The translations under genes were made by a program, and so were the position numbers. From Actinobacteria bacterium HGW-Actinobacteria-7 (lineage in GTDB: Bacteria > Actinomycetota > Coriobacteriia > Anaerosomatales > PHET01): DNA of 59,600 nt. The notes under the pieces were generated by a model that did not search any database, was not told the DNA's origin, and worked only from the letters and a program-made list of their open reading frames with translations. The stretch's first letter is position 1. Each line of letters starts with the position of its first letter. Location of the stretch: contig PHET01000014.1 in the NCBI GenBank assembly GCA_002841275.1, positions 1 through 59,600 on the forward strand, in the 5' to 3' direction. Below, in pieces: positions 1 through 8,147 of the stretch.

Positions 1-1014
1 TACAAGGTGTACGTGGGAGAAGGCAAGGACGAGCGTCTTCTGCCCAACGTCGTGCAGACAGCTCGCGCCATCTGGTTGATCTCGCTCGCCTACCTTGTTG
101 TGGGAACGCTCGCGCTGTGGGTCACTTCAGGTTTTCTCGGCATGAGTCCCGTAAGAGGCTTCCTGCACTCGCTGTGGGTATTCATGGGGGCGTGGTCGAC
201 GGGCGGCTTCGCTCCGCAGAGCTACAACACCATGTACTACCACTCACTTGTCTTCGAGGTCATCACCGTGATCATCATGATTGCGGGGTCGTTCAACTTC
301 GCCTTGCACTGGGCGGTGTGGACTGGCAGGCGGCGTGAGATCGTCCGCAACATCGAGACCGTGAGTTTCGCGATAACGCTGTCGGTGACCACGTTGGTGG
401 CGACGTTCTGGCTCGCGAAGGAGGGAATCTACCCGGATGCGATGTCGCTGTTCCGAAAGGCCTTCTATCAGCTGGCTTCCGGGCACACCACCACAGGCTT
501 CTCGACGATCTACTCCCGCGCGTTCGTCACGCAATGGGGGGTGGTGGGCTTGCTGACGACCAGCATCGCGATGGCAATCGGAGCCTCGGCTGCATCCACA
601 GGCGGCGGCATCAAAGGGATGCGCATGGGAGTCATGTTCAAGTCCCTTATCCTGGACGTTCGCAAGATGGTCGCGCCCGAGTCGGCGGTCATTCGCGAGC
701 GGTATCACCACATTCGCGACAACTGGCTTGGGGACGGAGTGATCAGGACAGCGATGACGATCACCATCGCCTACATGGCGATGTACCTACTCACTGCGCT
801 GGTGGGGACGATGCATGGCTATGACTTCGCACAAGCGCTGTTCGAAGGGGTCTCGGCGGGCTCCAATTCGGGGATGTCGTGCGGAGTTGTCGCACCTACG
901 ATGCCGTGGGACATGAAGGTGCTCTACATCGTCGCCATGTGGCTTGGAAGGCTCGAGTTCGTGAGCGTCTTCGCACTTCTGGGGTATGGCATCTCGATCG
1001 TGAGGGGACGCTAG
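1..1014 (+). CDS. trkH: TrkH/KtrB-family potassium uptake channel subunit (5' end outside window)
   Basis: Membrane pore subunit for K+ import, normally gated by a cytoplasmic TrkA/KtrA protein. The reading frame is open from base 1, so the N-terminal third lies upstream of the window. The 337 visible residues carry the repeated pore-loop filter motifs of the family: STGGF near residue 66 of the fragment, GHTTTGF near 161 and GSNSGMS near 287. There is also an ASTGGGIKG segment and many hydrophobic helices. The stop TAG shares its last base with the GTG start of the next gene, so the two are probably translationally coupled. No trkA is visible; it may lie upstream. Family assignment is secure; ion preference (K+ versus Na+-coupled) is not resolved. 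Confidence 0.95.
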   Translation, partial: YKVYVGEGKDERLLPNVVQTARAIWLISLAYLVVGTLALWVTSGFLGMSPVRGFLHSLWVFMGAWSTGGFAPQSYNTMYYHSLVFEVITVIIMIAGSFNFALHWAVWTGRRREIVRNIETVSFAITLSVTTLVATFWLAKEGIYPDAMSLFRKAFYQLASGHTTTGFSTIYSRAFVTQWGVVGLLTTSIAMAIGASAASTGGGIKGMRMGVMFKSLILDVRKMVAPESAVIRERYHHIRDNWLGDGVIRTAMTITIAYMAMYLLTALVGTMHGYDFAQALFEGVSAGSNSGMSCGVVAPTMPWDMKVLYIVAMWLGRLEFVSVFALLGYGISIVRGR

Positions 1015-1613
1015 TGTGCGGGCGGACCATCACACGGCTCGTGGCGCTGGGCGCCGTCTGCGGCGCGCTGCTGATCGCACCGGGGCTCTCGGCGGTGGCG
1101 TGGGCGTCGCCGCAAGTCTATTCGGCCCCTTCGAGTGTGGAGCTGGTCGAGCATCCCGGCACCTACGATGGCAAGACCGTGACGTTTCAGGGCGAGGCGA
1201 TCGGAGAGGCGATGGTGCGTGGCGATTACGCGTGGATTCATCTCAACGACGACGCATACATGCTCAAGAACGTCGAAGAAGGCGCAGCGCTGGGGGGATA
1301 CAACACCGGTATGCCCGTGTGGATTCCCGCCGATGAAGCTCGGTCGATTCAGGTTTTCGGTGACTACAAGCACGAAGGGGAGATCGTTCGAGTCGAGGGC
1401 ACGTTCAACGCGGCGTGCGCGCAGCACGGGGGAGACATGGACATCCATGCGACGAGCATAGAGCACGTTGCGCCTGGAAGAGACGCCAAGGACCCGGTTC
1501 ATCCCAACAAGGCGCTTCTCGCTGTCGTTCTCACATTGGCTGCCGGGGCGCTGTGGTGGGCCGAGGGGCATGCTGGCATCAGAGAGAGGGCCGGGCTGTC
1601 TCGGCGACGCTAG
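1014..1613 (+). CDS. Secreted or membrane-anchored protein with OB-like domain, unknown function
   Basis: 199 residues from a GTG that overlaps the trkH stop by one base. The N-terminus is a signal peptide or membrane anchor (hydrophobic residues about 8-28, ending near AWASP). A small beta-rich domain follows, with a segment resembling the cytochrome c/OB-fold type (YDGKTVTFQGEAIGEA, GEIVRVEGTFN). The C-terminus has a second hydrophobic helix (about 170-185) followed by arginines, suggesting an outward-facing domain held by one or two helices. Coupling to trkH suggests a membrane-associated accessory role, but that is inference from context. No catalytic motif was recognised. Confidence 0.75.
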   Translation: MCGRTITRLVALGAVCGALLIAPGLSAVAWASPQVYSAPSSVELVEHPGTYDGKTVTFQGEAIGEAMVRGDYAWIHLNDDAYMLKNVEEGAALGGYNTGMPVWIPADEARSIQVFGDYKHEGEIVRVEGTFNAACAQHGGDMDIHATSIEHVAPGRDAKDPVHPNKALLAVVLTLAAGALWWAEGHAGIRERAGLSRRR

Positions 1614-1629
1614 GAGGAAGGGTGGTTGT

Positions 1630-1658
1630 TTGCCCGCCGCCTGTGGCTGGGATAAACT
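1630..1658 (+). promoter_or_regulatory. Promoter of tRNA-Gly
   Basis: TTGCCC at 1630-1635 and TAAACT at 1653-1658 are separated by exactly 17 bases. The first base of the tRNA lies 10 bases downstream of the -10 element. Read by eye against the sigma-70 consensus. Confidence 0.6.
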
Positions 1659-1667
1659 GCACGGCGC

Positions 1668-1742
<75 letters not shown>

Positions 1743-1753
1743 TACGACACATG

Positions 1754-1792
1754 GATCGGCTGCCGGACGATTGGGCGGCCGATCTTTTCTTC
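1754..1792 (+). terminator. Rho-independent terminator after tRNA-Gly
   Basis: An 11-bp stem (1754-1764 with 1774-1784, one T-G wobble) encloses a 9-base loop. TTTTCTTC follows immediately, ending the tRNA transcript 12 bases past its CCA. Confidence 0.9.
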
Positions 1793-1823
1793 AAATCAAA
1801 GGCAGGAATTCCACCTTTGGTGT

Positions 1824-1837
1824 CGAACACCTGTTCG
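1824..1837. promoter_or_regulatory. LexA-type SOS box upstream of the M23 peptidase gene
   Basis: The sequence CGAAC-ACCT-GTTCG has perfect 5-bp arms and the 4-base spacing of the Gram-positive/actinobacterial LexA box (consensus CGAAC-N4-GTTCG). It ends 40 bases before the proposed GTG start of the peptidase gene, with no other gene between the tRNA terminator and that start. The site is therefore placed to repress this gene. It is assigned by motif only. Confidence 0.6.
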
Positions 1838-1877
1838 TAAGAAGCCCTTTCTCCCGCTTCCCACCGCGTGATGCGGG

Positions 1878-2969
1878 GTGTTTCGTGTGGTTCCGAAGTA
1901 TCTGACAACGGCCGTCCTTTCGATTGCGATCATGAGCGCCGTGCCAGGCTTGGCCTCTGCCGCGGCATGCTCGGGGCAAGTGAACCTGGGGTTCGGCGAT
2001 AGCTACCGCATGCCTGATGGCAGCACCAGGGTGCACCGTGGGCTTGATATCTCAGCTTCTGCGGGTGACGGGGTTCAATCCCCGGTTGAGGGCACCATCG
2101 GCTTCGTTGGCCGCATTCCGGGCAGCGCAGGGGGCACCGTGCTGGCGGTCAGCATTGACTGCGACGAGGGCAGGGTGACCCTGACTCCGCTCGAACGGGC
2201 AGAGGTGACGAGTGGGCAGCGTGTCGCTCAGGGCGAGGAGATCGGCACACTGGCCGCGGCCGGTGACCCCTCGAGCGAGGCGTCACATCTCCATATGAGT
2301 CTGCGCAGTGGTGATCTCTACCTGGATCCCATCGGGCTGTTGACTCCAGGCGGCATCGCATCTGAAGGAAACAGCCCGGAGATGGCATCGGAAGCTGCGG
2401 CCGAACCAAGACCAACCGCGCTGGGAGCTTCGGCTATGGCACAGGGCGTGTGTCTCTCCGCCACGGCGCGTCCGGGGGCCACTCAAATGACGGCGGCATC
2501 CGCGGGAGCGGCACTCTCTGCTGACGGCCCCCGCGTCGATGCCGCTACGCACAGGGTGGGCTCGTCGATGGGAGAGGGTGTCGAGCTGGCGCCGATGGGC
2601 ACGCCCGAGGCGCCGCTGTTGAGCCTCGCCGGTACAACAGATGGCGCACATGCGCCTGCCGCGGATGCCCCGATCGACTCGCTGAAGCGTGCGTCGGTGA
2701 CCCTCGCCCATACTGCGGCGAGGCAGGCATCCGCTGCGGGCCCGATCACCTACCTGGTCATCGTGGCTGCGCTCCTGAGTTCCGTATTCATCTTGAGCCT
2801 GCGGGCATTCGAGCGTCGATTGACCTCGCGTTCTCCAGTGTCAGACCGGTTGGGGAGACTGTTGCAGCAGCTGCGGACCGGTGCTACACTACGCGGGCTC
2901 ACATCCTGCCCCGGAGAAACTGCCTTCACAGTTCCGGGGCCGTCTAGCCCAGGGGAGGTGACAAAGTGA
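1878..2969 (+). CDS. M23-family (LytM-like) peptidoglycan peptidase, secreted and C-terminally anchored
   Basis: Probable zinc endopeptidase acting on cell-wall cross-links. Residues 1-30 form a signal peptide ending near ASAAA. The M23 domain spans about residues 30-155, with the metal-ligand motifs HRGLD (53-57) and HLHMS (137-141). A long low-complexity Ala/Gly/Ser/Pro region follows. A transmembrane helix lies at about 287-308, with a basic cytoplasmic tail. The GTG at 1878 gives a good signal peptide; a second GTG at 1887 is an alternative start. The stop overlaps the rpsF start (GTGA), and the rpsF promoter lies inside the 3' end of this gene. The SOS-like box upstream suggests induction by DNA damage. 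Domain identity is firm; substrate is not known. Confidence 0.85.
   Translation: MFRVVPKYLTTAVLSIAIMSAVPGLASAAACSGQVNLGFGDSYRMPDGSTRVHRGLDISASAGDGVQSPVEGTIGFVGRIPGSAGGTVLAVSIDCDEGRVTLTPLERAEVTSGQRVAQGEEIGTLAAAGDPSSEASHLHMSLRSGDLYLDPIGLLTPGGIASEGNSPEMASEAAAEPRPTALGASAMAQGVCLSATARPGATQMTAASAGAALSADGPRVDAATHRVGSSMGEGVELAPMGTPEAPLLSLAGTTDGAHAPAADAPIDSLKRASVTLAHTAARQASAAGPITYLVIVAALLSSVFILSLRAFERRLTSRSPVSDRLGRLLQQLRTGATLRGLTSCPGETAFTVPGPSSPGEVTK
2862..2890 (+). promoter_or_regulatory. Promoter of the rpsF operon, inside the M23 gene
   Basis: TTGCAG at 2862-2867 and TACACT at 2885-2890 have a 17-base spacer. They lie inside the last codons of the peptidase gene and about 75 bases before rpsF. This would let the ribosomal protein operon be transcribed independently of its upstream neighbour. 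Confidence 0.6.
2908..2940 (+). promoter_or_regulatory. Leader hairpin upstream of rpsF
   Basis: A 7-bp outer stem (2908-2914 with 2934-2940) continues, after an AGA bulge, into a 5-bp inner stem AACTG/CAGTT with loop CCTTCA. It sits between the putative promoter and the AGGGGAGG ribosome binding site. The S6:S18 complex is known to bind a structured leader of its own mRNA in many bacteria. Whether this hairpin is that motif is a guess. Confidence 0.45.
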
Positions 2970-3259
2970 AGGCTTACGAACTACTGCTTCTACTCAACCC
3001 CTCACTCGACGAGGAGTCTCGTGCTGCGCTCTTGGACAAGGTCCAGGGGCTCATCACTGCAGACGGGGGCGTGGTGGACAATTTCGACTCTTGGGGCAAG
3101 CGCAAGCTCGCTTTTGAGGTCGACAAGAACACCGAGGGTGACTACGCACTCATCGACTTCCACACGACGCCGGGCACCATCGCCGAGCTGGACCGCGTGC
3201 TGCACATCACAGATCCCGTGCTCCGCTATATGCTCCTGCATCGCGAGGATAGGGAGTAG
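2966..3259 (+). CDS. rpsF: 30S ribosomal protein S6
   Basis: Primary-binding protein of the 30S platform that pairs with S18. The 97-residue length and typical sequence (starts MKAYELLLLLNP, later SWGKRKLAFEV and LRYMLLHRED) match the family along its whole length. The GTG start lies 7 bases after AGGGGAGG and overlaps the preceding stop. It is the first gene of the conserved rpsF-ssb-rpsR-rplI block. Confidence 0.97.
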   Translation: MKAYELLLLLNPSLDEESRAALLDKVQGLITADGGVVDNFDSWGKRKLAFEVDKNTEGDYALIDFHTTPGTIAELDRVLHITDPVLRYMLLHREDRE

Positions 3260-3334
3260 TCCCGACCTCGCAGGACATCCGCGGATCGTGGATCAACCTG
3301 TCCAGGTCCGTGAACGTACGAAGGTGGTTTTGAG

Positions 3335-3763
3335 ATGAGCATCAATCGAGTAGTCATCACCGGTAATCTCACCCGTGATCCCGAGCTGACGTCGACCGGC
3401 AGCGGAATGGCCATCCTGAAGATGGGCATCGCCGTCAACGATCGTCGGAAGAACCAACAGAGCGGCGAGTGGGAAGACGTGCCCAACTTCTTTGACGTGG
3501 TCGTTTTCGGCCAGCGCGGAGAGTCGATCTCACGTTTTCTCTCCAAAGGCTCCAAGGTCGCGATCGAAGGCAAGCTCCGCTGGCGTTCTTGGGAGACCCC
3601 CGAGGGCGACAAGCGCAGCAAGATCGAGATCATCGCCGATGACATCGAGTTCATGTCATCTCGTGACGGCGGAAGTAACAGCGGTGGAGGCTACACAGCT
3701 CCTGCCGCCCCGGCGAAGAAGGCCGAGACTTCCGACACGTTCGAAGACGACATTCCGTTTTAA
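3335..3763 (+). CDS. ssb: Single-stranded DNA-binding protein
   Basis: Coats single-stranded DNA in replication, repair and recombination. An N-terminal OB fold spans about residues 1-108 (starts [18 protein letters not shown]). A short Gly/Ser/Ala-rich linker follows, then the acidic tail ending DDIPF that recruits partner enzymes. At 142 residues it is a standard length. It lies between the genes for S6 and S18, as in most Gram-positive genomes, which supports this being the main housekeeping SSB. The ribosome binding site is AAGGTGG. Confidence 0.97.
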   Translation: MSINRVVITGNLTRDPELTSTGSGMAILKMGIAVNDRRKNQQSGEWEDVPNFFDVVVFGQRGESISRFLSKGSKVAIEGKLRWRSWETPEGDKRSKIEIIADDIEFMSSRDGGSNSGGGYTAPAAPAKKAETSDTFEDDIPF

Positions 3764-3773
3764 GTGAACCACC

Positions 3774-3819
3774 GGCGCTCACAAGAGCGCCCGTTTCAAT
3801 CCCGCGAAACGATTCGCGG
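3774..3819 (+). promoter_or_regulatory. Two tandem hairpins in the ssb-rpsR spacer
   Basis: Two perfect 7-bp stem-loops stand back to back: GGCGCTC-ACAA-GAGCGCC at 3774-3791 and CCGCGAA-ACGA-TTCGCGG at 3802-3819. The second ends directly at the AAGGAGG ribosome binding site of rpsR, so it could affect translation of S18. Neither is followed by a good T-run, so simple termination is unlikely. Confidence 0.5.
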
Positions 3820-3834
3820 AAGGAGGGTCAGAAC

Positions 3835-4095
3835 ATGTCCGATTTTGGTCGTAAGCCCAGGCGCAAGTACTGCCAGTTCTGCAAAGACCACGCGGAGTAC
3901 ATCGACTACAAGGATTCGCAGTTGCTGCGCAAGTTCATGACCGACCGCGGCAAGATCAAGCCGCGTCGGGTTTCAGGTAACTGCGCCCAGCATCAGCACC
4001 GTCTTGCCACGGCCGTCAAGCGCGCCCGTGAGATGGCCCTGGTGCCGTACACCGTCCCGGTCGTCAGCGGTCGCGTGGGCGGCAAGGGCCGCTAG
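3835..4095 (+). CDS. rpsR: 30S ribosomal protein S18
   Basis: Partner of S6 on the 30S platform. 86 residues. It contains the zinc-binding type of N-terminus (CQFCKD at residues 11-16, later a GNCAQHQ segment), so it is likely the Cys-plus form. Typical S18 sequence ([21 protein letters not shown]) follows. A strong AAGGAGG lies upstream of the ATG. Confidence 0.97.
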   Translation: MSDFGRKPRRKYCQFCKDHAEYIDYKDSQLLRKFMTDRGKIKPRRVSGNCAQHQHRLATAVKRAREMALVPYTVPVVSGRVGGKGR

Positions 4096-4121
4096 GCCCG
4101 CGCGTCACTGGAGGGAATGCC

Positions 4122-4727
4122 ATGAAGGTCATCCTGTTGCATGAGCTCAAGGGTCGTGGTGGTGAGGGAGACGTTATCGACGTCGCCCAGGGTTTCGCCG
4201 TCAACTACCTGCTGCCCCGTAAGATCGCCATCCAGGCGACCCCGGGTAACGTCAAGCAGCTCGAGCACCGTATGCACAACATCAAGAAGCGTGAGGATCT
4301 GCGCATCGGCGACGCAAGTTCGCTGGCGGCGGCTCTCGCGGACAAGACCGTCACGATTGCAGCGAAGGCCGGCGAAGAAGGCCGTCTGTTCGGTTCGGTG
4401 ACCACGATGATGATCGAGGAAGCCATTCGCGAGCAGCTCGGCATCGAGCTGGATCGTCGCAAGATCGAGACGCACGGTCATATCAAGGAAGTCGGACCGC
4501 ATCTGGTGAACATCGCCATTTATCGCGATGTGAAGTCACAGCTGACCGTCAAGGTCGTTGCTGAGGGCGCACCGGTCGCCCCGACCGCCCCGACCACGGT
4601 TGTCGCCGAGGTCGAAGGCGTCACGGCCGAGGGCGAGCCGTTCGTCGAGGTGGTCGAGGAGACTGTAGAGCAGTCCGAGACCGATGTAGCACTCGAAGAG
4701 GCTGCCGACGAGGCCGCTGCGGAGTAG
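4122..4727 (+). CDS. rplI: 50S ribosomal protein L9 with acidic C-terminal extension
   Basis: Binds 23S rRNA at the base of the L1 stalk. Residues 1-50 are the N-terminal rRNA-binding domain (MKVILLHELKGRGGEGDV, NYLLPRKIA). A long connecting helix and the C-terminal domain follow, to about residue 147. The protein is 201 residues, some 50 longer than usual. The extra tail is made of Ala, Val, Pro and especially Glu/Asp (VVEETVEQSETDVALEEA) and looks disordered. Similar acidic tails occur in some Actinomycetota L9 proteins. A terminator follows the gene. Confidence 0.97.
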   Translation: MKVILLHELKGRGGEGDVIDVAQGFAVNYLLPRKIAIQATPGNVKQLEHRMHNIKKREDLRIGDASSLAAALADKTVTIAAKAGEEGRLFGSVTTMMIEEAIREQLGIELDRRKIETHGHIKEVGPHLVNIAIYRDVKSQLTVKVVAEGAPVAPTAPTTVVAEVEGVTAEGEPFVEVVEETVEQSETDVALEEAADEAAAE

Positions 4728-4746
4728 AGTTCTCCCGCGTTTCCTA

Positions 4747-4779
4747 GACGACGTCGCCCGGCCGGGTGGCGTCGTCTTT
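4747..4779 (+). terminator. Terminator after rplI
   Basis: A 12-bp stem (GACGACGTCGCC paired with GGTGGCGTCGTC, two wobbles) is followed by TTTG. It closes the ribosomal protein operon. The T-run is short, so efficiency is uncertain. Confidence 0.65.
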
Positions 4780-4817
4780 GCGTGTCCGGAAGTGACCTTG
4801 AAGGCAGCTGCTCGTTC

Positions 4818-4835
4818 TGTGGATAACGTGGATAA
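4818..4835. promoter_or_regulatory. Tandem DnaA boxes upstream of dnaB
   Basis: TGTGGATAA at 4818-4826 is a perfect reverse complement of the DnaA box TTATCCACA. The adjoining CGTGGATAA at 4827-4835 differs at one position. They stand head to tail about 145 bases before the dnaB start. The motif is seen; a role in dnaB control or as a DnaA titration site is inference. Confidence 0.55.
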
Positions 4836-4977
4836 CTCCAGTCTCCGCTGGCGGGAGGCGAGAATCGTCCACCTTGACTTGTGGACATGAGCTTGTGGGG
4901 CGCTCACATGTCGGTCCGCAAGGCTATCATCGGTAAGGCGTCGGTTATGACGCACCCTCGAAGGGACAGACACGCGC

Positions 4978-6348
4978 ATGGCAGATGTGATGGACACCGA
5001 AGTACGCCGGCAGCGAAATGATAGAGTGCCGCCGCAGAATATGGAGGCTGAGCAGGCAGTTCTCGGCGCCATGTTGCTATCTGGTGATGCCGTCGAGGGC
5101 GCGCTGGGCATGCTTGTCGACACCGATTTCTATCGGCCAGCACATGGGCGGATCTTCACGGCGATGAACGATCTCTACGCTCGTTCGGTTCCGGTCGACC
5201 ACCTTTCGGTCGCCGATCGTCTCGAGTCGACGGACATGCTCGAGGTCGCGGGGGGCAAGACATACCTGCTGGACCTCTCGGGAGCAGTACCCACAACCGC
5301 GAACTGGCAGCGCTACGCCGAGATCGTGAAGCGGTTGTCGATGTTGAGGCAACTTATCGGCGCCGCGACACAGATCGTGGCAATGGGTTATGACGCTCCA
5401 GACGACCTCAACGCGGTGGTGGAAGATGCCGAGCGGCTCATCTTCCAGGTGACCAACAAGCGCGTCTCAAGCAACTTCCGCGAGATGAACGATCTGCTCA
5501 AGGGCTCCTTCCAGCAGCTCGAGGAGATGTTCGAGCGCGGGGAGCACGTCGTTGGGGTCCCCACTGGATTCAAGGACCTCGACAAGCTCCTTGCGGGCCT
5601 GCACGCAGGCGATTTGGTGATCCTGGCCGCCCGCCCCTCGGTGGGCAAGACCGCGCTCGCCCTGAACATGGGGGTCAACGCTGCCAAAGAGGGAACGTCG
5701 GTGGCTGTGTTCTCGTTGGAGATGTCCGCCGAGCAGCTCGTTCAGCGAGTTCTGTGTGCCGAGGCGCGCATCAACCTTCAGGACGTTCGTGCCGGCTATC
5801 TCAAGGAGACCGACTGGCACGCGATCCACACCTCGATGGGCAAGCTTGCCAAGTTGGACTTCTGGGTCGACGACACACCGTCCATCTCTATCCTCGAGGT
5901 GCGAGCCAAAGCACGACGCCAGTTGCGTAACAAGGAAAAGGGCCTGATCATCGTCGACTACCTGCAGCTCATGCAGCCGCAGAACCGTCGCTCTGAGAAC
6001 CGTCAGGTGGAAATCTCCGAAATCTCGCGTGGTCTCAAGATTCTGGCGAAGGAGCTCAAGGTCCCGGTGGTAGCTCTCTCGCAGCTGTCACGTGCGGTCG
6101 AGCAGCGTGCCGGCAAGCGTCCACAACTCTCCGACTTGCGTGAGTCCGGTGCCATCGAGCAGGACGCGGACGTTGTCATGTTCCTCGACAGGAACACCAT
6201 GCCGGGCGGCGAGGACGAAGACGGGCGTCCGCCGCGAGGCACGGCCGAGCTCATCGTGGCCAAGCACCGCAACGGACCGCTCGATACGATTCCACTGGTG
6301 TTCATGGACCGGTTCACGAAGTTCGTCAACATGACTAACAAGGCGTAG
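4978..6348 (+). CDS. dnaB: Replicative DNA helicase DnaB
   Basis: Hexameric 5'-3' helicase that unwinds DNA at the replication fork. 456 residues, no intein. The N-terminal primase-interacting domain spans about residues 15-120 (PPQNMEAEQAVLGAML). The RecA-like ATPase domain has Walker A ARPSVGKTALAL at about 217-228, Walker B LIIVDYLQLM near 322 and the LSQLSR motif. The gene follows rplI after a terminator and a DnaA-box pair, so it probably has its own promoter, although none was clear by eye. Confidence 0.98.
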   Translation: MADVMDTEVRRQRNDRVPPQNMEAEQAVLGAMLLSGDAVEGALGMLVDTDFYRPAHGRIFTAMNDLYARSVPVDHLSVADRLESTDMLEVAGGKTYLLDLSGAVPTTANWQRYAEIVKRLSMLRQLIGAATQIVAMGYDAPDDLNAVVEDAERLIFQVTNKRVSSNFREMNDLLKGSFQQLEEMFERGEHVVGVPTGFKDLDKLLAGLHAGDLVILAARPSVGKTALALNMGVNAAKEGTSVAVFSLEMSAEQLVQRVLCAEARINLQDVRAGYLKETDWHAIHTSMGKLAKLDFWVDDTPSISILEVRAKARRQLRNKEKGLIIVDYLQLMQPQNRRSENRQVEISEISRGLKILAKELKVPVVALSQLSRAVEQRAGKRPQLSDLRESGAIEQDADVVMFLDRNTMPGGEDEDGRPPRGTAELIVAKHRNGPLDTIPLVFMDRFTKFVNMTNKA

Positions 6349-6363
6349 CCGGGGGGTCGGGAG

Positions 6364-6434
6364 GGGCACGGTCCTCGGAAACCCTTCGTGCACTGGCTTC
6401 GCGTGTTTATTGCGGGTTCCCGAGGACCGTGCCC
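6364..6434. repeat. Long inverted repeat downstream of dnaB
   Basis: Arms 6364-6384 and 6414-6434 pair as 15 perfect base pairs, one mismatch, then 5 more, with a 29-base loop. There is no T-run on either side. It lies in a 247-base non-coding stretch between dnaB and the FAD gene. It may act as a transcript-end or mRNA-stability structure. Confidence 0.8.
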
Positions 6435-6595
6435 TGCGAGTACGCGGCCACAGGAGCCTTTGAGAGCCTACACACTGCCGATTGTCGCCCAGACACGACC
6501 GTGCGTCGCCGTGTGCTTGACAGGGGGGATATGATACTCGGCGGTGCTTGGGCGCAGGAGGCGCTTGAGGAACCCGCGCTGAGAGGGTATTCCAC

Positions 6596-7969
6596 GTGTC
6601 ATCAACCTATGACGTCATCATCGTTGGTGCCGGTCCGGCCGGCATCTTCGCTGCACTCGAGCTTACCCGGCTGGGTGGGCGCTCCATTCTGATGGTCGAG
6701 AAGGGCCATTCGATCGCTAAACGGAAGTGCCCTGCACGCGAGACGTCGTGCGTGGGCTGCCGAACCTGCGACATCATGACCGGCTGGGGCGGTGCCGGGG
6801 CCTTCTCGGACGGCAAGCTGACGCTCACCACGGAGGTCGGCGGCTGGCTTGGTGACTACGTATCCAAGCCGGCGCTCGAGGAGTTGATCGAGTACTCGGA
6901 CCAGCTGTGGTTGGAGTTCGGGGCCACACGCGAGGTCCATGGAGCCGACGCGCAGACGGCATTGGAGCTGGAAAGGGAAGCGACGCTTGCGGGGATGAAG
7001 CTTGTGCCCATGCCCATCCGCCATCTGGGTACGGATCGTTCTCCTGAGGTGCTGGACGCCATGCGCGTGCACCTTGAGGCTGCGGGCGTCGAGGTACGGA
7101 CGGAACTCTCGGCCACGCAGATATTGGCTCAAGACGGCGCGGTGACCGGAGTGGAGCTAAGCGACGGCAGCGTAGTGAGTGCAACCACGGTCATTGCCGC
7201 TCCGGGAAGGGAGGGCGCGAACTGGCTCGCCGAGCAGGCGAAGCAACTGGGCATCCTGCTTTCCAATAACGCGGTCGACATCGGAGTGCGGGTCGAATGC
7301 CCTGCGCCGGTCATGGAGCGCCTCACCACGCCGCTCTACGAGGCCAAACTCGTCTATCACACCAAGTCGTTCGGCGATACAGTCCGCACCTTCTGCATGA
7401 ACCCCTACGGCGAGGTCACCACCGAGAGCTACGGCGACGTGGTCACCGTCAACGGCCATAGCTTCGCCGAGAGCCGCACCGCGAACACCAACTTCGCCGT
7501 GCTGGTGAGCACTCGCTTCACCGAGCCGTTCGACGACCCCATCACCTACGGGCGCTCAATTGCCAAGCTCGCGAACCTCTTAGGCGACGGCATTCTGGTT
7601 CAGCGCTACAGCGACCTGAAGGCCGGCCGCCGCTCCACTCCCGAGCGCCTCGCCCAGTCGATCATCGAGCCGAGTATGGGACACGCGACCCCGGGTGATC
7701 TCTCGGCGGTGCTGCCCTACCGCCACCTCACCGACATACTCGAGTTCATTGAGGCCATGGATACGCTGGTTCCGGGGCTCGCAGGGCCCAACACCCTGTT
7801 CTACGGCGTGGAGGTCAAGTTCTACTCCTCGCGCCTTGCGGTCGATGAGCATCTGGGGACGCAGGTAGCCGGCCTCTACGCCATCGGTGACGGCGCAGGC
7901 ATCACTCGTGGGCTGGTGCAGGCCGGCGCCAGCGGGGTTCTGGCGGCGAGAGCGATCGCGCGAACATAG
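6596..7969 (+). CDS. FAD-dependent dehydrogenase-like protein (COG2509 type)
   Basis: 457-residue flavoprotein of unknown substrate. The N-terminal dinucleotide-binding motif GAGPAG lies at residues 11-16. [14 protein letters not shown] segment follows, then a cluster of four Cys (about residues 43-56, spacing C-x7-C-x2-C-x2-C) next to [12 protein letters not shown]. The C-terminal GDGAG...GLVQAGASG segment closes the FAD site. This matches the conserved uncharacterised FAD-dependent dehydrogenase family found widely in anaerobes. The GTG start is the one immediately before the beta-strand of the FAD fold. The Cys cluster could hold an Fe-S centre, but this is inference. Confidence 0.85.
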   Translation: MSSTYDVIIVGAGPAGIFAALELTRLGGRSILMVEKGHSIAKRKCPARETSCVGCRTCDIMTGWGGAGAFSDGKLTLTTEVGGWLGDYVSKPALEELIEYSDQLWLEFGATREVHGADAQTALELEREATLAGMKLVPMPIRHLGTDRSPEVLDAMRVHLEAAGVEVRTELSATQILAQDGAVTGVELSDGSVVSATTVIAAPGREGANWLAEQAKQLGILLSNNAVDIGVRVECPAPVMERLTTPLYEAKLVYHTKSFGDTVRTFCMNPYGEVTTESYGDVVTVNGHSFAESRTANTNFAVLVSTRFTEPFDDPITYGRSIAKLANLLGDGILVQRYSDLKAGRRSTPERLAQSIIEPSMGHATPGDLSAVLPYRHLTDILEFIEAMDTLVPGLAGPNTLFYGVEVKFYSSRLAVDEHLGTQVAGLYAIGDGAGITRGLVQAGASGVLAARAIART

Positions 7970-8147
7970 CGCGATTCCGTTTGGGGCACGCGGCGCGCTG
8001 GCACTTCTCGGCGGTCTGCGGCATACTGCACCCGCACGCTTCACCACGCTGGAGCGTGCACGCGTGCCGCGCGGGAGCTGCGGCGTGCAGGGCTCGGGAG
8101 CGGCTAGAGTGTCCGCGGAGCCCCGCATTCATCGGGAGACACCTCAC

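Noticed and set aside
4780-4977. Chromosomal replication origin (oriC)
   Set aside because: Only two DnaA boxes were found, with no AT-rich unwinding element, and dnaA/dnaN are not in the window.
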